A stretch of DNA of 64,000 bases from positions 2,046,001-2,110,000 of the forward strand of contig CP025322.1 in assembly GCA_004014935.1 (NCBI GenBank). Reading direction: 5' to 3'. The translations under genes and the position numbers were made by a program. The stretch's first letter is position 1. Each line of letters starts with the position of its first letter. Under the pieces are notes generated by a model, which saw nothing but the letters and a program-made list of their open reading frames with translations, had not been told where the DNA came from and searched no databases. This document shows positions 1 to 10,815 of this stretch, one piece after another. The DNA is from Saccharomycopsis malanga. Lineage: Eukaryota; Ascomycota; Saccharomycetes; Ascoideales; Saccharomycopsidaceae.

Positions 1-554
1 ATAAAAGATTCGATTACTATTGCCAGCACTTGGCCACCAAACCTACAAGAGACATAATAGAAATCTAACGCTATACATGCTTATTCTTTGGCGTATTGGC
101 GATTAAGTGTTTCGCCAAATATAGACATAAATACAATACTTAACATCAAGAACACTGACAGACAACTTCACAGTAACCATCCCCCGTTAACCAATATACG
201 AAGAAGACTCAGCCCATACAATACGACAAAAATGACGTGACATTATTCTCCTGCTGGACCAAGACTATTCGCCTAAGAACCCTGCAAAGTGCCAACCGTT
301 TTACCTACAACTACCCTTTGTCATACAATTCGCCAACCTTATTGCCTACAACTACCCTTTGTCAGACAATACGTATTCGGATCCCGTTTTCCGATCACGC
401 TATTAGAAGTTTGCGTGTTTGGCCTAATTGGGCCTGATCGTTCCTTTTATTGTTCCTTAGTCTAGCATAGGAGGAAAAAAAAGAAAATATTGATATATTA
501 TAATAATTTTTCAATATTTGCATCTATTTGAAAAAATCGCCAACAACCATCAAA
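1..554. other. Gene-free left edge and SCS7 upstream region
   Basis: No convincing gene is visible. A stretch of about 25 bases around 304-328 recurs around 342-366 with little change, forming a short direct repeat. The last 80 bases before SCS7 are AT-rich, as expected of a yeast promoter and leader. Confidence 0.4.
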
Positions 555-1691
555 ATGTCGCGAACATTACCTTTGATAAGCAAACAAGAGGTGGAGAAGC
601 ATACAAAGGAGGAGGATTGTTGGGTGACGCTTTATAATCGAAAAATCTACAATGTAAGCAGTTTTTTGGATGAACATCCTGCTGGCGGCGATATTATCAT
701 GGAATGGGCCGGCAAAGATATCACTTCGATTATGGGAGATGTGATGTCTCATGTACATTCGGAATCAGCGTACGAAATTTTGGACGACTCGTATCTTATT
801 GGATATCTAGCCACCGAAGAAGAAGCAAAAGAACTTCTTTCCAATCCACATCATCAAGTAAACGTCCGTCTTAATAACGATAGTGATGCCGAGTACGATG
901 TGACGGAGTTAGACCATTTACCCACCTATGACAAACTTTCCATTCAAACAGATTTCTCGGATGATTACAAAAAACATCAGTTTTTGGACTTGAATAAACC
1001 TTTGTTGGTGCAGGTTCTTTTCGGAAACTTTTCCAAGGAATTTTATTTGGATCAAGTCCATAGACCTAGACATTATGGCAAAGGCTCTGCCCCTTTGTTT
1101 GGAAACTTCCTTGAACCCATTTCTCTCACTGCTTGGTGGGTTGTTCCTCTTGTTTGGTTACCTGTCAATTTCTATATTTTTTATATTGGCTATGCCAACC
1201 AACCAGCCTACGTGTCTATTCCAATGTGGATTCTTGGTCTTTTCATCTGGACTTTGGTGGAATATGTGCTTCATAGATTTCTTTTCCATGTGGATTATTA
1301 TTTGCCTAGAAGTCAAATCGCTTATACGGTTCATTTCCTTTTACATGGCATTCATCATTTTCTACCTATGGACAAGAACAGACTTGTCATGCCTCCTACT
1401 TTATTTGCCGCTTTGGCTTTTCCTTTCTACAAGTTGGTCTTTGGACTTCTTCCTTTCTACCCTGCTTGCTCCGGTTTTGCTGGTGGCACCTTGGGTTACA
1501 TAATGTATGATGTCACCCATTACGTTCTTCACCACGCAAAATTGCCTCAATACTTTCAGGATTTGAAAAAATACCATTTGGAACATCACTACAAGAATTA
1601 CGAGTTGGGTTTTGGAGTCACTAGCAAGTTTTGGGACACTGTCTTTGGCACTGAACTCAAAGAGGAAAATACCATAGAAAAACGCAATTAA
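555..1691 (+). CDS. SCS7: Sphingolipid alpha-hydroxylase (fatty acid 2-hydroxylase)
   Basis: This 378-residue enzyme hydroxylates the alpha carbon of the very-long-chain fatty acid of ceramide in the ER membrane. An N-terminal cytochrome b5 domain spans about residues 7-85, with the haem motif HPAGG at 41-45 and a second haem-ligand histidine at 66 or 68. The membrane hydroxylase domain follows, with hydrophobic segments near 190-235 and 285-315. Its di-iron histidine boxes are at H240/H245, H260/H264/H267-268, H322/H326-327 and H341/H344-345. The reading frame opens upstream at a TTG (528); I chose the first ATG, which gives the usual family length. It faces the DUF3844 gene across 0.9 kb holding one decayed repeat copy. 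The identification is firm. Confidence 0.95.
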   Translation: MSRTLPLISKQEVEKHTKEEDCWVTLYNRKIYNVSSFLDEHPAGGDIIMEWAGKDITSIMGDVMSHVHSESAYEILDDSYLIGYLATEEEAKELLSNPHHQVNVRLNNDSDAEYDVTELDHLPTYDKLSIQTDFSDDYKKHQFLDLNKPLLVQVLFGNFSKEFYLDQVHRPRHYGKGSAPLFGNFLEPISLTAWWVVPLVWLPVNFYIFYIGYANQPAYVSIPMWILGLFIWTLVEYVLHRFLFHVDYYLPRSQIAYTVHFLLHGIHHFLPMDKNRLVMPPTLFAALAFPFYKLVFGLLPFYPACSGFAGGTLGYIMYDVTHYVLHHAKLPQYFQDLKKYHLEHHYKNYELGFGVTSKFWDTVFGTELKEENTIEKRN

Positions 1692-1972
1692 TTAATGGCA
1701 TTTCTACAATCGAAAAAATCATAATTACTATTCACTTCTCATAAAAGTACACATAATCTTTTCTTAGCCTTTTTGCTTCCACATTTACTTGTTTTCAATC
1801 TTTCGGACTTTTAATATACTTTTCTTTACTCACGCTAGCTTATACCATAATATATCTTATCATTGGCGGACTGTTTAGTACATTTCAAGTTTGTAAGTTG
1901 ATTCGTTTTTTAATCATCAGATGTACTACTTTTTTTATACGTAGAGACAAACGTTAGTTTTTAAACAGAAAT

Positions 1973-2090
1973 TGAGAGAATGATTAACAGGTCGTGATTG
2001 GGTTTTATCAAATCCCTTTAAAACATGCCGCGTATATACGAAACTGATGTTTATTGTGGTAATATAAAATATGATCATTCTTATTATAGG
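1973..2090 (+). repeat. tRNA-headed SINE-like repeat, decayed 3-prime part
   Basis: Only the 3-prime half of the family is left. It contains the block around the core CGTATATACGAAACTGAT (about 2031-2048), preceded by the ATTGGGTTTTATCAA segment and followed by an irregular AT-rich tail. The 5-prime tRNA-like head is absent. It is one of the most diverged copies in the window. Confidence 0.7.
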
Positions 2091-2625
2091 TTTCAATGAT
2101 ATTTTCATCCTAAAAAATACCAACTACTCTGCTATGGTGAAAGTGCACAACTACCAAGCTGTGAAATAATATCAACATGTATTATAATATCATTTACAAT
2201 GTATTATAAAGTGATAAACAACAAATCTTTATTTACTCATCCAGTAACTCTTGACTACTTCCCAATGCGTCTTATATACGAAATACTCATCAACTACATA
2301 ATAATCATCACGAAATTGTAAGAACAACATTGAAGGAAACACTGCTCACTATCAGACTGGTCTCATACTATTATAGCAACCCGTCCATATGTGCACACGT
2401 GACTGTCACCAACTTTTGTGTGAAACTGACCAGATATCAATCCTTATTGGATAACATAGCAGATTGTACAGTAAAGCAGATAGATCTCTAGAGTAATTGG
2501 ATTTGGCTGTATCTTATTGGTATTTGGGTTATTGCTTCAACTACTAAATCAACTTCTTGGCTCTATACCACTGTTACTCCATAACGTTCTATTGAACCAA
2601 TAATCAAGTATCATACAATAGACCA

Positions 2626-3771
2626 ATGAAGTTTGCCGGTTACTTGGCAGGAGCGTTTCTTGTGTTTGCCCTGGCAACTGCCCAGGTATCGTCGACTGTA
2701 TATACCTTTGGGTCGACTGAAAAAGCAAAGGGGCAAATAAGCACTTTGGATTCTTATCAAGATTTGGACAACATTTTGTATGAAAAACTTGGTGTTGATG
2801 ATTTTGTTTCAATTGACGAGGCTGAATTTGCCGATTTAGGCAAGGTAGAAGATAGTTTGTATGTTTCCAGTGATAATAATGGGCATTTGGTGATTGAATT
2901 AAACAATGCTGGCCCGGAAATTAACCAATTGTTTTTGGAAAACGGCATCAACCCTGTTCTCAATATTGTAGAGAAAGGGCATGTAGATCAAGACAAATTG
3001 TTCGATTTGTTGATGACAAAACATGATGATTTGCAAGTAAAATTGAACGAAAATAACATCAAAGTAATTTCTAATGTTGTTATGAACAGAAACATTCAAA
3101 ACGAATTAAATGGTCTTGATTTTGCCAAATTAGAGTTGTTTACTCTTTCCAAACCTGTAAATGAAAAGATTCTTGCACAATTGAGTTTGTTGATTAAACT
3201 GCTTTTCCCGCAAAACACTTTTGGAATTGCAGATGAATTGGACAAAACATTTGGTTATTTGAGACTTGATCTTGACTCATCTTCTCCACACAACATTTTA
3301 GCTATTGAACAAACTTTGGTAAGACTCGCTAAACAAGCGGCTACATTATATGGTATTGAGTCCACTGTGATTGTCACTGAAAATACATCTGTCAAACCAA
3401 ATCAAAGACGTAGCTCCAACAAACATAATGCTGCCTTGTCGAAATATAAATCCACTTTTGCTTCAGAAGAAGAATGCATCTATTCCACAAACAATTGCAA
3501 CACTCATGGTTTATGTTCTAAGAACACTGTTTCCAAGAAATGGTCTTGTATCTGTGCATCCTCATTTAACAAGACTTCCAAATCCACCACTCATTGGTCT
3601 GGTGCCTCTTGTAACAAAATCGACATTTCTGCTCAGTTCAACTTGTTGTTCTGGTCTTCTTTGGTAACTTTAATAACCGTATTTGGCGCTATTGCTTTGA
3701 TTTTCAAAATGGACAGCGAACCTTTGCCTGGTATATTGAACGCTGCTACTTCTGAATCTTTTAAAAATTAA
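2626..3771 (+). CDS. Vps3844-type (DUF3844) type I membrane protein
   Basis: This 381-residue protein has a cleavable-looking signal peptide (about residues 1-20) and a long luminal region. Near the C terminus is an EGF-like cluster with cysteines at 284, 291, 297, 308, 310 and 329, then one transmembrane segment (about 339-361) and a cytosolic tail of about 20 residues. That C-terminal arrangement is characteristic of the fungal Vps3844/DUF3844 family, implicated in vacuolar sorting in the early secretory pathway. The luminal part is poorly conserved and I infer nothing from it. The ATG at 2626 is directly followed by the signal peptide. A CACGTG lies about 230 bases upstream (near 2397). 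The family call is good; the function is only the family's. Confidence 0.8.
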   Translation: MKFAGYLAGAFLVFALATAQVSSTVYTFGSTEKAKGQISTLDSYQDLDNILYEKLGVDDFVSIDEAEFADLGKVEDSLYVSSDNNGHLVIELNNAGPEINQLFLENGINPVLNIVEKGHVDQDKLFDLLMTKHDDLQVKLNENNIKVISNVVMNRNIQNELNGLDFAKLELFTLSKPVNEKILAQLSLLIKLLFPQNTFGIADELDKTFGYLRLDLDSSSPHNILAIEQTLVRLAKQAATLYGIESTVIVTENTSVKPNQRRSSNKHNAALSKYKSTFASEEECIYSTNNCNTHGLCSKNTVSKKWSCICASSFNKTSKSTTHWSGASCNKIDISAQFNLLFWSSLVTLITVFGAIALIFKMDSEPLPGILNAATSESFKN

Positions 3772-4807
3772 AATTTGTTTATTTTTGGTTTATATAATAA
3801 CAGCCTTATCACATTTTCAATATAGCCTTTTAGTATGACATAGCTAAAGAATCTTGATAAAGAATCTTGATTGTAATGTGGTAAGAACACAAACTGGGCG
3901 CTTTTATGTCCTTGATTGTAACCTTCATCCTTTTTGCGGTATAATTTGCCATAGAATTATTGATATCGATAAATGTATACATTTTCAGTTGCCAGAACAA
4001 TTCATTATTGTTTATAGGGCATCACACCCCATTGAATATGGGAAATTGTAATTTAAATCTTACAAAGCTACATCAAATAACCACGTAGGCCATGTGTTTT
4101 AGTATGAAGAAGTTTACTATTGGCAGTAGACAATGATAAGTATTACTGTAGAAAATCAGGCCCAGAAAAGATATCAAATAATGAAAAGAAAATTGTATAC
4201 AGAGCTTGCGATCATAATTGTTAGGAATACGTGTATCTAAAAAAAACGGTTACCTTCCCCCTACATTGTTGGCCATTCCCACATTCAAAAAACTGCTATT
4301 AGACTTTTATTATATAATCAGCTTAGGATCCTCTTTATTTTTTTTATCTATTGTTGGACTAGATTAACCCCTAAGAATAATTTATTCCGGATTACATAAT
4401 TAGTAGTTAATACCACCTATATTAAACCAACCGTACTTGTCACGACATGTTGGAAATTAGGCACGTGACTGTATATTGACAAGTTACCATTTTGTAAACC
4501 CTGCTTTGATTGGTTGACCAGAGTTGATCAACGCTGACGCTAAGGATCTATCTGCTTAGCATTGGTTCCCGTTGAAGGTTCGTTCGTCTTTTCTTGCTTA
4601 ATATCTGAGATTTTGGGCATCCAATAGCGGCTTCTGTCGCAATGAGCGGAATGGGAGACTAGGTTTCTTGCACCGCCCCTGTCTCCGTTTCCACACTGGG
4701 TAAACGCAACCTGTTTATATGCAACGGGTTATGCAAGATGCTACGCCATAATAGTAGTCTATTGAAGAGGCTAACCTGCTGGAATTGGGGCGATCAATCT
4801 TAATAAT
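3772..4807. other. Long upstream region of the Asn-rich gene
   Basis: This stretch of about 1 kb has no gene I can support. It is AT-rich on the left. The right end (4500-4700) is more GC-rich and contains two CCCCT stress-response-like elements (4258-4262 and 4676-4680), which suggests an elaborate promoter for the small gene that follows. Confidence 0.4.
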
Positions 4808-4822
4808 TTGACAATCTCCAAG

Positions 4823-4830
4823 TATATAAA
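4823..4830 (+). promoter_or_regulatory. TATA box of the Asn-rich protein gene
   Basis: A perfect TATATAAA lies 89 bases before the ATG at 4919. Together with the CCCCT elements upstream it suggests a TATA-dependent, inducible promoter. Confidence 0.6.
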
Positions 4831-4918
4831 GACACCGAAGAAGCTTTTCAATTCGAATTTGGAAAAAGGTTTCCTTATAATTACAACTATAGTATATTAC
4901 ATATTTTTTATCTTCAAA

Positions 4919-5275
4919 ATGTCTAACGATTTCCAAAAAGCAGCTCAAAATTACGCTATCGACCAAGTTGAAAACCAAATCAACAAAAAATACGGTACCC
5001 ATTTTGACTTTAACCATAATAACTCCAATAACAACGGTAACAATAACAACAACAACAACAACAACAACAACAACCAAAACAACAACCAAAACAGCAACGA
5101 CAACCAGAATAACAACAACCAAAACAACAACTCTAACAATGGTGGTTTTGACATTGGTTCTGTTGCTTCTTCTTTCTTGAGTGGTTCTAACAATGGTGGT
5201 AACAACAAGGGTGCTAATGATTTGATTGGTTCTGTTGCTTCTTCTTTTTTGAAGGGTGGTAACAACAACAACTAA
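4919..5275 (+). CDS. Small Asn-rich (prion-like) protein with twin IGSVASSFL repeats
   Basis: I do not recognise this 118-residue protein. A charged N-terminal helix (1-32) is followed by an almost pure Asn/Gln tract (about 34-75), then a Gly/Ser/Asn-rich tail in which IGSVASSFL occurs twice. There is no signal peptide or membrane segment. An open frame extends upstream to 4808, but the ATG at 4919, just after an AT-rich leader, begins a normal protein. Codons are strongly biased (AAC for Asn, TCT, GGT), suggesting high expression, and the TATA box and CCCCT elements suggest stress induction. Asn-rich tracts of this kind are typical of aggregation-prone yeast proteins; that role is inferred from composition only. 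Confidence 0.7.
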   Translation: MSNDFQKAAQNYAIDQVENQINKKYGTHFDFNHNNSNNNGNNNNNNNNNNNNQNNNQNSNDNQNNNNQNNNSNNGGFDIGSVASSFLSGSNNGGNNKGANDLIGSVASSFLKGGNNNN

Positions 5276-5777
5276 ATTACATTATATATCAAATGTTATG
5301 GTATTTGTTTGATTTGATTCTTAAATTTTGTAAAATCGCAATTGGCTGTTGTAGCACACCAGAGAGCTTCCCAAATGTCAGGTTTCTCAATTTTATTTGT
5401 ATAATTATTAGCAAGTGGTTGATTATATTATTATTTTATTTCAAAAGTTATTATTCAAGAGGTTGGATTTAAGTAGTGAATATTCAAATGATTAGATTAA
5501 AGTGTTATTAAAGGCAAGTTTAGCAATTCATCACTTGTTTATTCTTTTGAATTTGTTCGGTTCAGATTGATGTATGTTATTTTACCTTGTGAGACGGGCA
5601 AGATGTCAATATTGAAGGATTGTCTAATAAATGTGGCTTTTAAAAGTTGACCATCTCTATATTTTATTAACAATAATTGACACCCCTGTTCTAAAAGTCT
5701 AAGTAGTAAAATACAGTGTGCCGAGGGCACTTGATCCAACTGACTAATTTCAAGACACGTCTATCCTTCCAATTAGC

Positions 5778-5960
5778 TTCTGGGCAGCATGGCTCAGTGG
5801 CTAGTGCTATTGGAGAAGAGAAATAGACCTAACAGAGTCAAGGGTGAGAATATTATGATCAACAGAACATAATTGGCTTACAGAGTCTCTTTAGACATAG
5901 CGCGTACATACGAAACTGATATGTACTGGGCCCGAAATATATGATATTATTATTACTATA
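5778..5960 (+). repeat. tRNA-headed SINE-like repeat, short form
   Basis: The head has the A box TGGCTCAGTGG and AGACCTAACAG. It then jumps directly to GGGTGAGAATATTATGAT, so the B box and central body are missing. The 3-prime core and (ATT)n tail are present. It keeps the CAACAG motif that other short copies lack, so it may be a separate or older deletion. Confidence 0.8.
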
Positions 5961-7255
5961 AATTTTAAACATCAATCTGTTTTTTATCATGAATAGTGCT
6001 ATTACTGATGTTGGGTTATAGGAGAACCCCCCAGCAAAAATTTTCGATGCATTCTGAGTGACCTTGCGACTAAACATGAGACCCCCTCATATTTATTTAA
6101 TTTTATAATTTATTTTTGATTTTTCGACCACTGGTAGATCTTTATTTTCTATTATTTTTCGACATATTTAATGTCATGTAACCTTTCTCATTAAAGTTTT
6201 AAAAAATCAAGTCATCACTAATTTCATTTCGTATTTATCAAAATCTATATCTTCTATTAATCTTTTAAGTACATATTTATTTTGGTGGGTTAAACTAAGA
6301 ATCAGATAATGACTAAATGTAATAATATGTAGAAAAATTAAAAATAGGGTATGTAGAAAGTGGTTTTTTCAGTTAAAATAGGTAAAAAAGGGAGTGGTCG
6401 TGATGTCGCACATTACAATTTTAGGGTATGCGTACGGTAAAGTGGCACTAAATAGTACGCCTTTTTTACCGTACGGACGTCGTTTTGTCGGTACGGGCCA
6501 GTTTGCGCTACCGTAGCAAAAGAAATTTGGGGTATAAGTATATATGTGTCAAAAAAAGAAGTTTTTGCTAGACGCCAACTGTCTCTCCACAGATAAGTGA
6601 AATTGTTTGATTCACGACTTTGACCCAATTCAAATGCTTACTTTCCAACACATTGCGTATATAAGGAAATAACAGGTAACATCAGTATAAGATTATTATT
6701 TTATTTACTCCATTGTAGTTCTTTTTGATGATTTGAAACTCTTATTGCCAACATTCTTTTTAAATGGCTAAAGTGATAATACTCTGTTCCCTCTCAACAG
6801 CTACAAGTCCATCTCATTCATTCTTTCTCCACCATACACCTTACCATATGATTACCAATCTCAACAATAGCGGATTTCCCGTAAACTAACAATCGTCATC
6901 TAGACAATCACATAATACAATGGATTACGTACCAGGGTCTTGTGCTTTATTACCAATTTCTACAGAGAACCAGAGATAACAAGACAAGTTATTACAATGA
7001 ATATCTTGACGTCCATACATTTCATACCATATCTTGACGTTTTTCCAAAGGGTCCACGGACGAAAATCGCTAGAAAAATATAAACTAAAAGTGGCAACGT
7101 ATACAGAAAAGAAAAAAAAAGAAGCGAAAAGAGCTTTGCTGAAAAATCGATACAACTTGGCGGTTAAGATCAAACATACGATAGAGTATAGCTGAGGCAA
7201 TACAGTGAAGTACAGTCATTCGTTATATATAGTTGTTCCATAATAAGCAATATCC
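5961..7255. other. Gene-free region upstream of ERV25
   Basis: No coding region of note. The only structure I see is an 11-base inverted repeat near 6431-6475, listed separately. The rest is AT-rich. Confidence 0.4.
6431..6475. promoter_or_regulatory. 11-base inverted repeat with CGG half-sites
   Basis: CGTACGGTAAA at 6431-6441 is matched by its exact complement at 6465-6475. Further CGG/CCG-containing words follow up to about 6520. Opposed CGG triplets are what zinc-cluster regulators bind, but the 23-base spacer is long and no nearby target gene is obvious (ERV25 starts 780 bases downstream). It could also fold as a hairpin. Confidence 0.35.
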
Positions 7256-7918
7256 ATGATACTTCTAGACATATATTGTCTCATATTTCTCTATGTTGCC
7301 ATAGTGCAAGCGACGACAGTAGGAATCAGCTTACCACCCGTGAGACAAAAAGATTTGAAAAAAGGAATAAAGAGCTGTTTAAGGTATGAAGCACCTGCCA
7401 ATGAATTGGTGGTTTTACGATTGAATGTTGGATCTCGTGTAGACGGCCAATCGTTGAATCTTCGTATTTTTGATTCCGATGGAAACTTGTATCGTAGTAA
7501 AGACAACTTGGAAAACAAGGTTCGCATTGCATTCACAGCTCTCAGCACAGGCAATGTGTTCGACGTATGTTTGGAGAACTTTATGGTTGATTCTTCCTGG
7601 TCAAGAAACGGCCAATCAAAGGATATTATAGTTGATGTGGAGATTGGTGATAATGCGCGAATTCAAAACTCGTTCCAACAAAATGAAAAATACAGCCCTA
7701 TATTAGAAGACTTGAAAAACGTTGACAATCTTCATATGGCCATGTATCTGGAATTGGCCCTGTTGATAGAACTGGAACGCCAGTTGCGTAACATTAATGA
7801 AAATACCCAGGCAGCTTATGTCAAGTATCAGGTCATCATTATAGTCATTCTTATTACCATGGGCATTTGCCAGCTGGTATATTATAGATATTACTTTAAA
7901 TCAAAAAAGTTGCTCTAG
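7256..7918 (+). CDS. ERV25: p24-delta family COPII cargo adaptor Erv25
   Basis: This 220-residue type I membrane protein cycles between ER and Golgi in the p24 complex with Emp24, Erp1 and Erp2. A signal peptide (about 1-19) precedes the GOLD domain, which includes DGQSLNLRIFDSDGNLYR and the FDVCLEN-type cysteine segment; a luminal coiled coil follows, then one transmembrane helix (about 188-208). The cytosolic tail ends KKLL, a classical dilysine KKXX retrieval signal. The DGQ.LNL and R.AFTA.S segments fit Erv25 better than other p24 members. Three CTG codons (7748, 7760, 7772) lie in the coiled coil at positions that are polar in S. cerevisiae Erv25 as I remember it. Confidence 0.88.
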   Translation: MILLDIYCLIFLYVAIVQATTVGISLPPVRQKDLKKGIKSCLRYEAPANELVVLRLNVGSRVDGQSLNLRIFDSDGNLYRSKDNLENKVRIAFTALSTGNVFDVCLENFMVDSSWSRNGQSKDIIVDVEIGDNARIQNSFQQNEKYSPILEDLKNVDNLHMAMYLELALLIELERQLRNINENTQAAYVKYQVIIIVILITMGICQLVYYRYYFKSKKLL

Positions 7919-8208
7919 TTTGTTGTTTTGATCTGCCCTAGAGCTTTTTCTCTTGTCATTAGCATTTTTATCGTTTTAATATTATAGTCTGTTTGTCATT
8001 AGCATCCCAAAATATTTAGTGTTTATCAACTTGCCTGAGTTTCGTAGAAGAGTACAAGGCAAGTAGTTGACTCAGGAGTCAGCATTATTATATATATAAC
8101 ACTGGATAATGTAAATTTCTATTAGGTAAATCTCATGTTTCCAACAAGATCTATCAATTACTCTTAAGTGGCATTATGCAACAATTAGTCCCATAAGTAG
8201 CGATACAA

Positions 8209-8546
8209 CCACTGGGCCGGATGGCTCAGTTGTTAGTGCTCTGGGAGAGGATCATTTGGCAGGATGGCTCAGTAGCAGGATGGCTCAGTAGTCTTAGAAA
8301 GGAAAAAAAGATCTAGTAGGCTTACAGTTTTGATTGCTACTTCGAACACCTTTTAGTTACTGCATTTATAATCCTGAACATGTCTGAAACAGGACTTAGA
8401 CTAAAGTCTAGTGTTACTTTCAACCAATTGGGTGAGATTATGGCCAACAGGACATGATTGGACTTTATCAAGTCCCGTAGACATAGCGCGTATATACGAA
8501 ACTGATATTTACTGGGCTCGAAAGATATGATATTATTCTATTACTA
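8209..8546 (+). repeat. tRNA-headed SINE-like repeat, long form with repeated head
   Basis: A near-full-length copy. The head carries the A-box segment GGATGGCTCAGT three times in succession (around 8220, 8263 and 8278), then a decayed B-box region, the body with GTCTGAAACAGG and CTAAAGTCTAGTG, the GACATAGCGCGTATATACG core and a short irregular tail. It faces the next copy tail-to-tail. Confidence 0.85.
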
Positions 8547-8701
8547 GGATGATAGTAAAATACCAGTTTTGCGATAAACCATCAATCCGTATTCATATAT
8601 TTTGGTTTCTATTGAGAATAGACAAGTACAATCATCATTATAATGAAACGTGACACGAAACCTAACAGATTTCTGGTTTCTATCATGCCATTAATTGTAA
8701 C

Positions 8702-9000
8702 GATAATAACACCTTATATATCGAGCCCAGTACATATCAATTTCGTATATACTTGCTATTTCTAAGGGACTTGGTAAAGCCCAATCATGTCCTGTTGATT
8801 ATAATCTCACTCAATGAATTGGAAACTGGACTTTGGCCCAGGTCCTGTTTCAGACTGAGGTACTTGTCTGTGAAGTCATGTTAAGGATTATAAAAGCAGG
8901 ATTAAAAAAGTGTTCGTAGTAGGAATCGAACCCGGGTTATTGTTGAATCTTTTTTCTCTTTTCCGAGAACACTAACCACTGAGCCATCCGGCCCAGTGGC
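8702..9000 (-). repeat. tRNA-headed SINE-like repeat, long form
   Basis: A full-length copy on the minus strand. The head ends at about 9000 and includes the A box and a GGTTCGATTCC B box (seen here as GGAATCGAACC). The body has the TCTGAAACAGG and GGGCTTTACCAAGTCCC segments, and the 3-prime core is intact. Its tail points at the tail of the plus-strand copy at 8209-8546, with about 155 bases between. Confidence 0.87.
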
Positions 9001-9310
9001 AGTAAATAATAATAAACATGTCACAGCTTATACCCACTTCAAACACTTTACATTATTGTACGATAATTTACCTTGCGGATTTCAAAAAACCAATAATGTT
9101 CAATTTAGATTTTACTAAACACTTGTCCAACACCAACTATTCAGTCTCAGTTATCAAATGTACCAATACGCACCGAATCACAGCAAATATGCAATGTTGA
9201 ATGCACATGCACCTGACCCGCCTGGGAAAATTTTAGTAACAATTTTTCAGCGGCATACATAACATTTATGGTTATATACAAACTGTAATTAAAGACAGTA
9301 TTTAACAAGT

Positions 9311-10219
9311 ATGAGTTTCTCGGTATCGGAGAGAGATTATCTATATCAATCACTTGCACTACAGAATCCTATCAGACCGGATGGCCGAAAGCTGCATCAG
9401 TTTAGAGGGCTAGAAGCTTCTGTAAATTTTCTTCCGAATTCCAATGGGTCATCGCGTATAAGACTTAGTGATGGCAGTGAGGTGATAATCAGTATTAAGA
9501 CAAAGGTGGTCAAGTTTACGGATATTTCTGACTTGATAGACCTTGATTTGAATATTGACAATTTGAGAGATGATCTCACGTTTGTGCTCAACTGGACAAG
9601 TGTGTTAAAAAATCTGCTTCTCAGAAATTTCAATCGGTTTGAGACTTTGAAGCTCACCACCAAATATTATTTCAAATTGTTTGTAGATGTCATGTATTTG
9701 AGCGGCAATTCCACCAACGCTAGATCCAGGGGTGACGCTTCGTTTTTGCAAAACCCAGTAAGTCTTATATCGTTTGGTATATATCTAGCATTGAAATCAA
9801 CTAGATTACCATTATTAATCTCCAGCACAAATGACAAAGAAATCGAAGAATTGCCTACTTTCAATGACGACTGGTCTTCAACCGTTCTTTTATACCCTAC
9901 TGATGAAGACATAACCCCTCCTCTATTGTTTGTTGTTTCTGTGATACACAATAACGTCTTTTTGGACCCTACGATTGAAGAACAGGAAGTCAGTGAAAAT
10001 GGATTGTTGATAAGCTGGTGCTCTGGCAAAATTGTAGCCCCTATAGAGTCCATAAATCTCAACCAAAGCGGAAACACACAATATCTCAAAGGGTTCGACT
10101 CATCAAAGTTGATACAATGTGTAAAATTGGTTAAAAAAGTTGCTGGCGCTGTGGGCAAAAACTTGGATGAGATTGTCCAAGATGGAAATAATAGCGAGTT
10201 TTTAGATTCTATATTCTAA
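9311..10219 (+). CDS. RRP42: Exosome core ring subunit Rrp42
   Basis: This 302-residue RNase PH-fold protein is one of six in the exosome ring that handles rRNA, snoRNA and mRNA 3-prime processing and decay. The N terminus has the family signature RPDGR (about 20-24), then FLPNSNGSSRI.L.DGSE, the phosphate-site-like region that is not catalytic in the eukaryotic ring. PVSLISFGIYLAL, LP.L.S and NGLLISW match Rrp42 orthologues closely. It starts at an ATG 300 bases after a SINE head. It is about 35 residues longer than the S. cerevisiae protein, partly because of insertions near 137-147 and 200. Confidence 0.9.
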   Translation: MSFSVSERDYLYQSLALQNPIRPDGRKLHQFRGLEASVNFLPNSNGSSRIRLSDGSEVIISIKTKVVKFTDISDLIDLDLNIDNLRDDLTFVLNWTSVLKNLLLRNFNRFETLKLTTKYYFKLFVDVMYLSGNSTNARSRGDASFLQNPVSLISFGIYLALKSTRLPLLISSTNDKEIEELPTFNDDWSSTVLLYPTDEDITPPLLFVVSVIHNNVFLDPTIEEQEVSENGLLISWCSGKIVAPIESINLNQSGNTQYLKGFDSSKLIQCVKLVKKVAGAVGKNLDEIVQDGNNSEFLDSIF

Positions 10220-10750
10220 CCAATGGATTGTAAAATGTGTGTGCACTACCTAATTGTAAGTATTTAAAATTGATGCTGCTGATTTTTGGATAACATCCTG
10301 AGTTTTCTCTTTATAAATGAACCGTTTTTTGTACTTTTTTTCCTGGCCTACTGTCTTGTTGCACTTCTCTTTCTACTTCATAGCACATTGGTGTACTGTT
10401 TATCTAAAAGAAAAAGTATAGTGTTCAGCTTATTGTATAATATTCCAATATTTACTTCCAAACTACAAAACTGAATCATCTGTTTTTTTCTGATGTTCTT
10501 TCAAAGTATACAATGGCTTCTTTCTCCATAATGCCCCCAACCATTAAATATAATACTGTAGCATATTCGACAAAAACTTAAAAAAAACTGATGGCCAAAG
10601 TAAATCCCTTTTTAAACACGATTCCCGGAAAGATAGAGCTCTCTGCTTTTACACTAAATGTAATTGTCCTAGTAGTTAATCAACTTAGTGTTGATTTAGC
10701 AGAAACCAGCTCTTTAAGTGATTTTTGCAGCTTTTAAGTTAAAGAATACA

Positions 10751-10815
10751 GCCGCTGGACCGTATGCCTCAGTGGTTAGTGATCGAAATATATGATACTA
10801 TTATTATTATTAATT
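10751..10815 (+). repeat. tRNA-headed SINE-like repeat, head joined to tail
   Basis: Only about 30 bases of head (up to CTCAGTGGTTAGTG) remain, fused directly to the final GAAATATATGAT and (ATT)n tail. Everything between is deleted. Confidence 0.65.

Noticed and set aside
4715-5271. Leu/Val-rich minus-strand frames opposite the Asn-rich gene
   Set aside because: They are produced by reading the Asn (AAC) tract backwards and have no other support.
8209-9000. Treating the dispersed repeats as functional tRNAs
   Set aside because: A and B boxes are present, but the acceptor and anticodon arms do not pair and the sequence continues into a shared body and tail.
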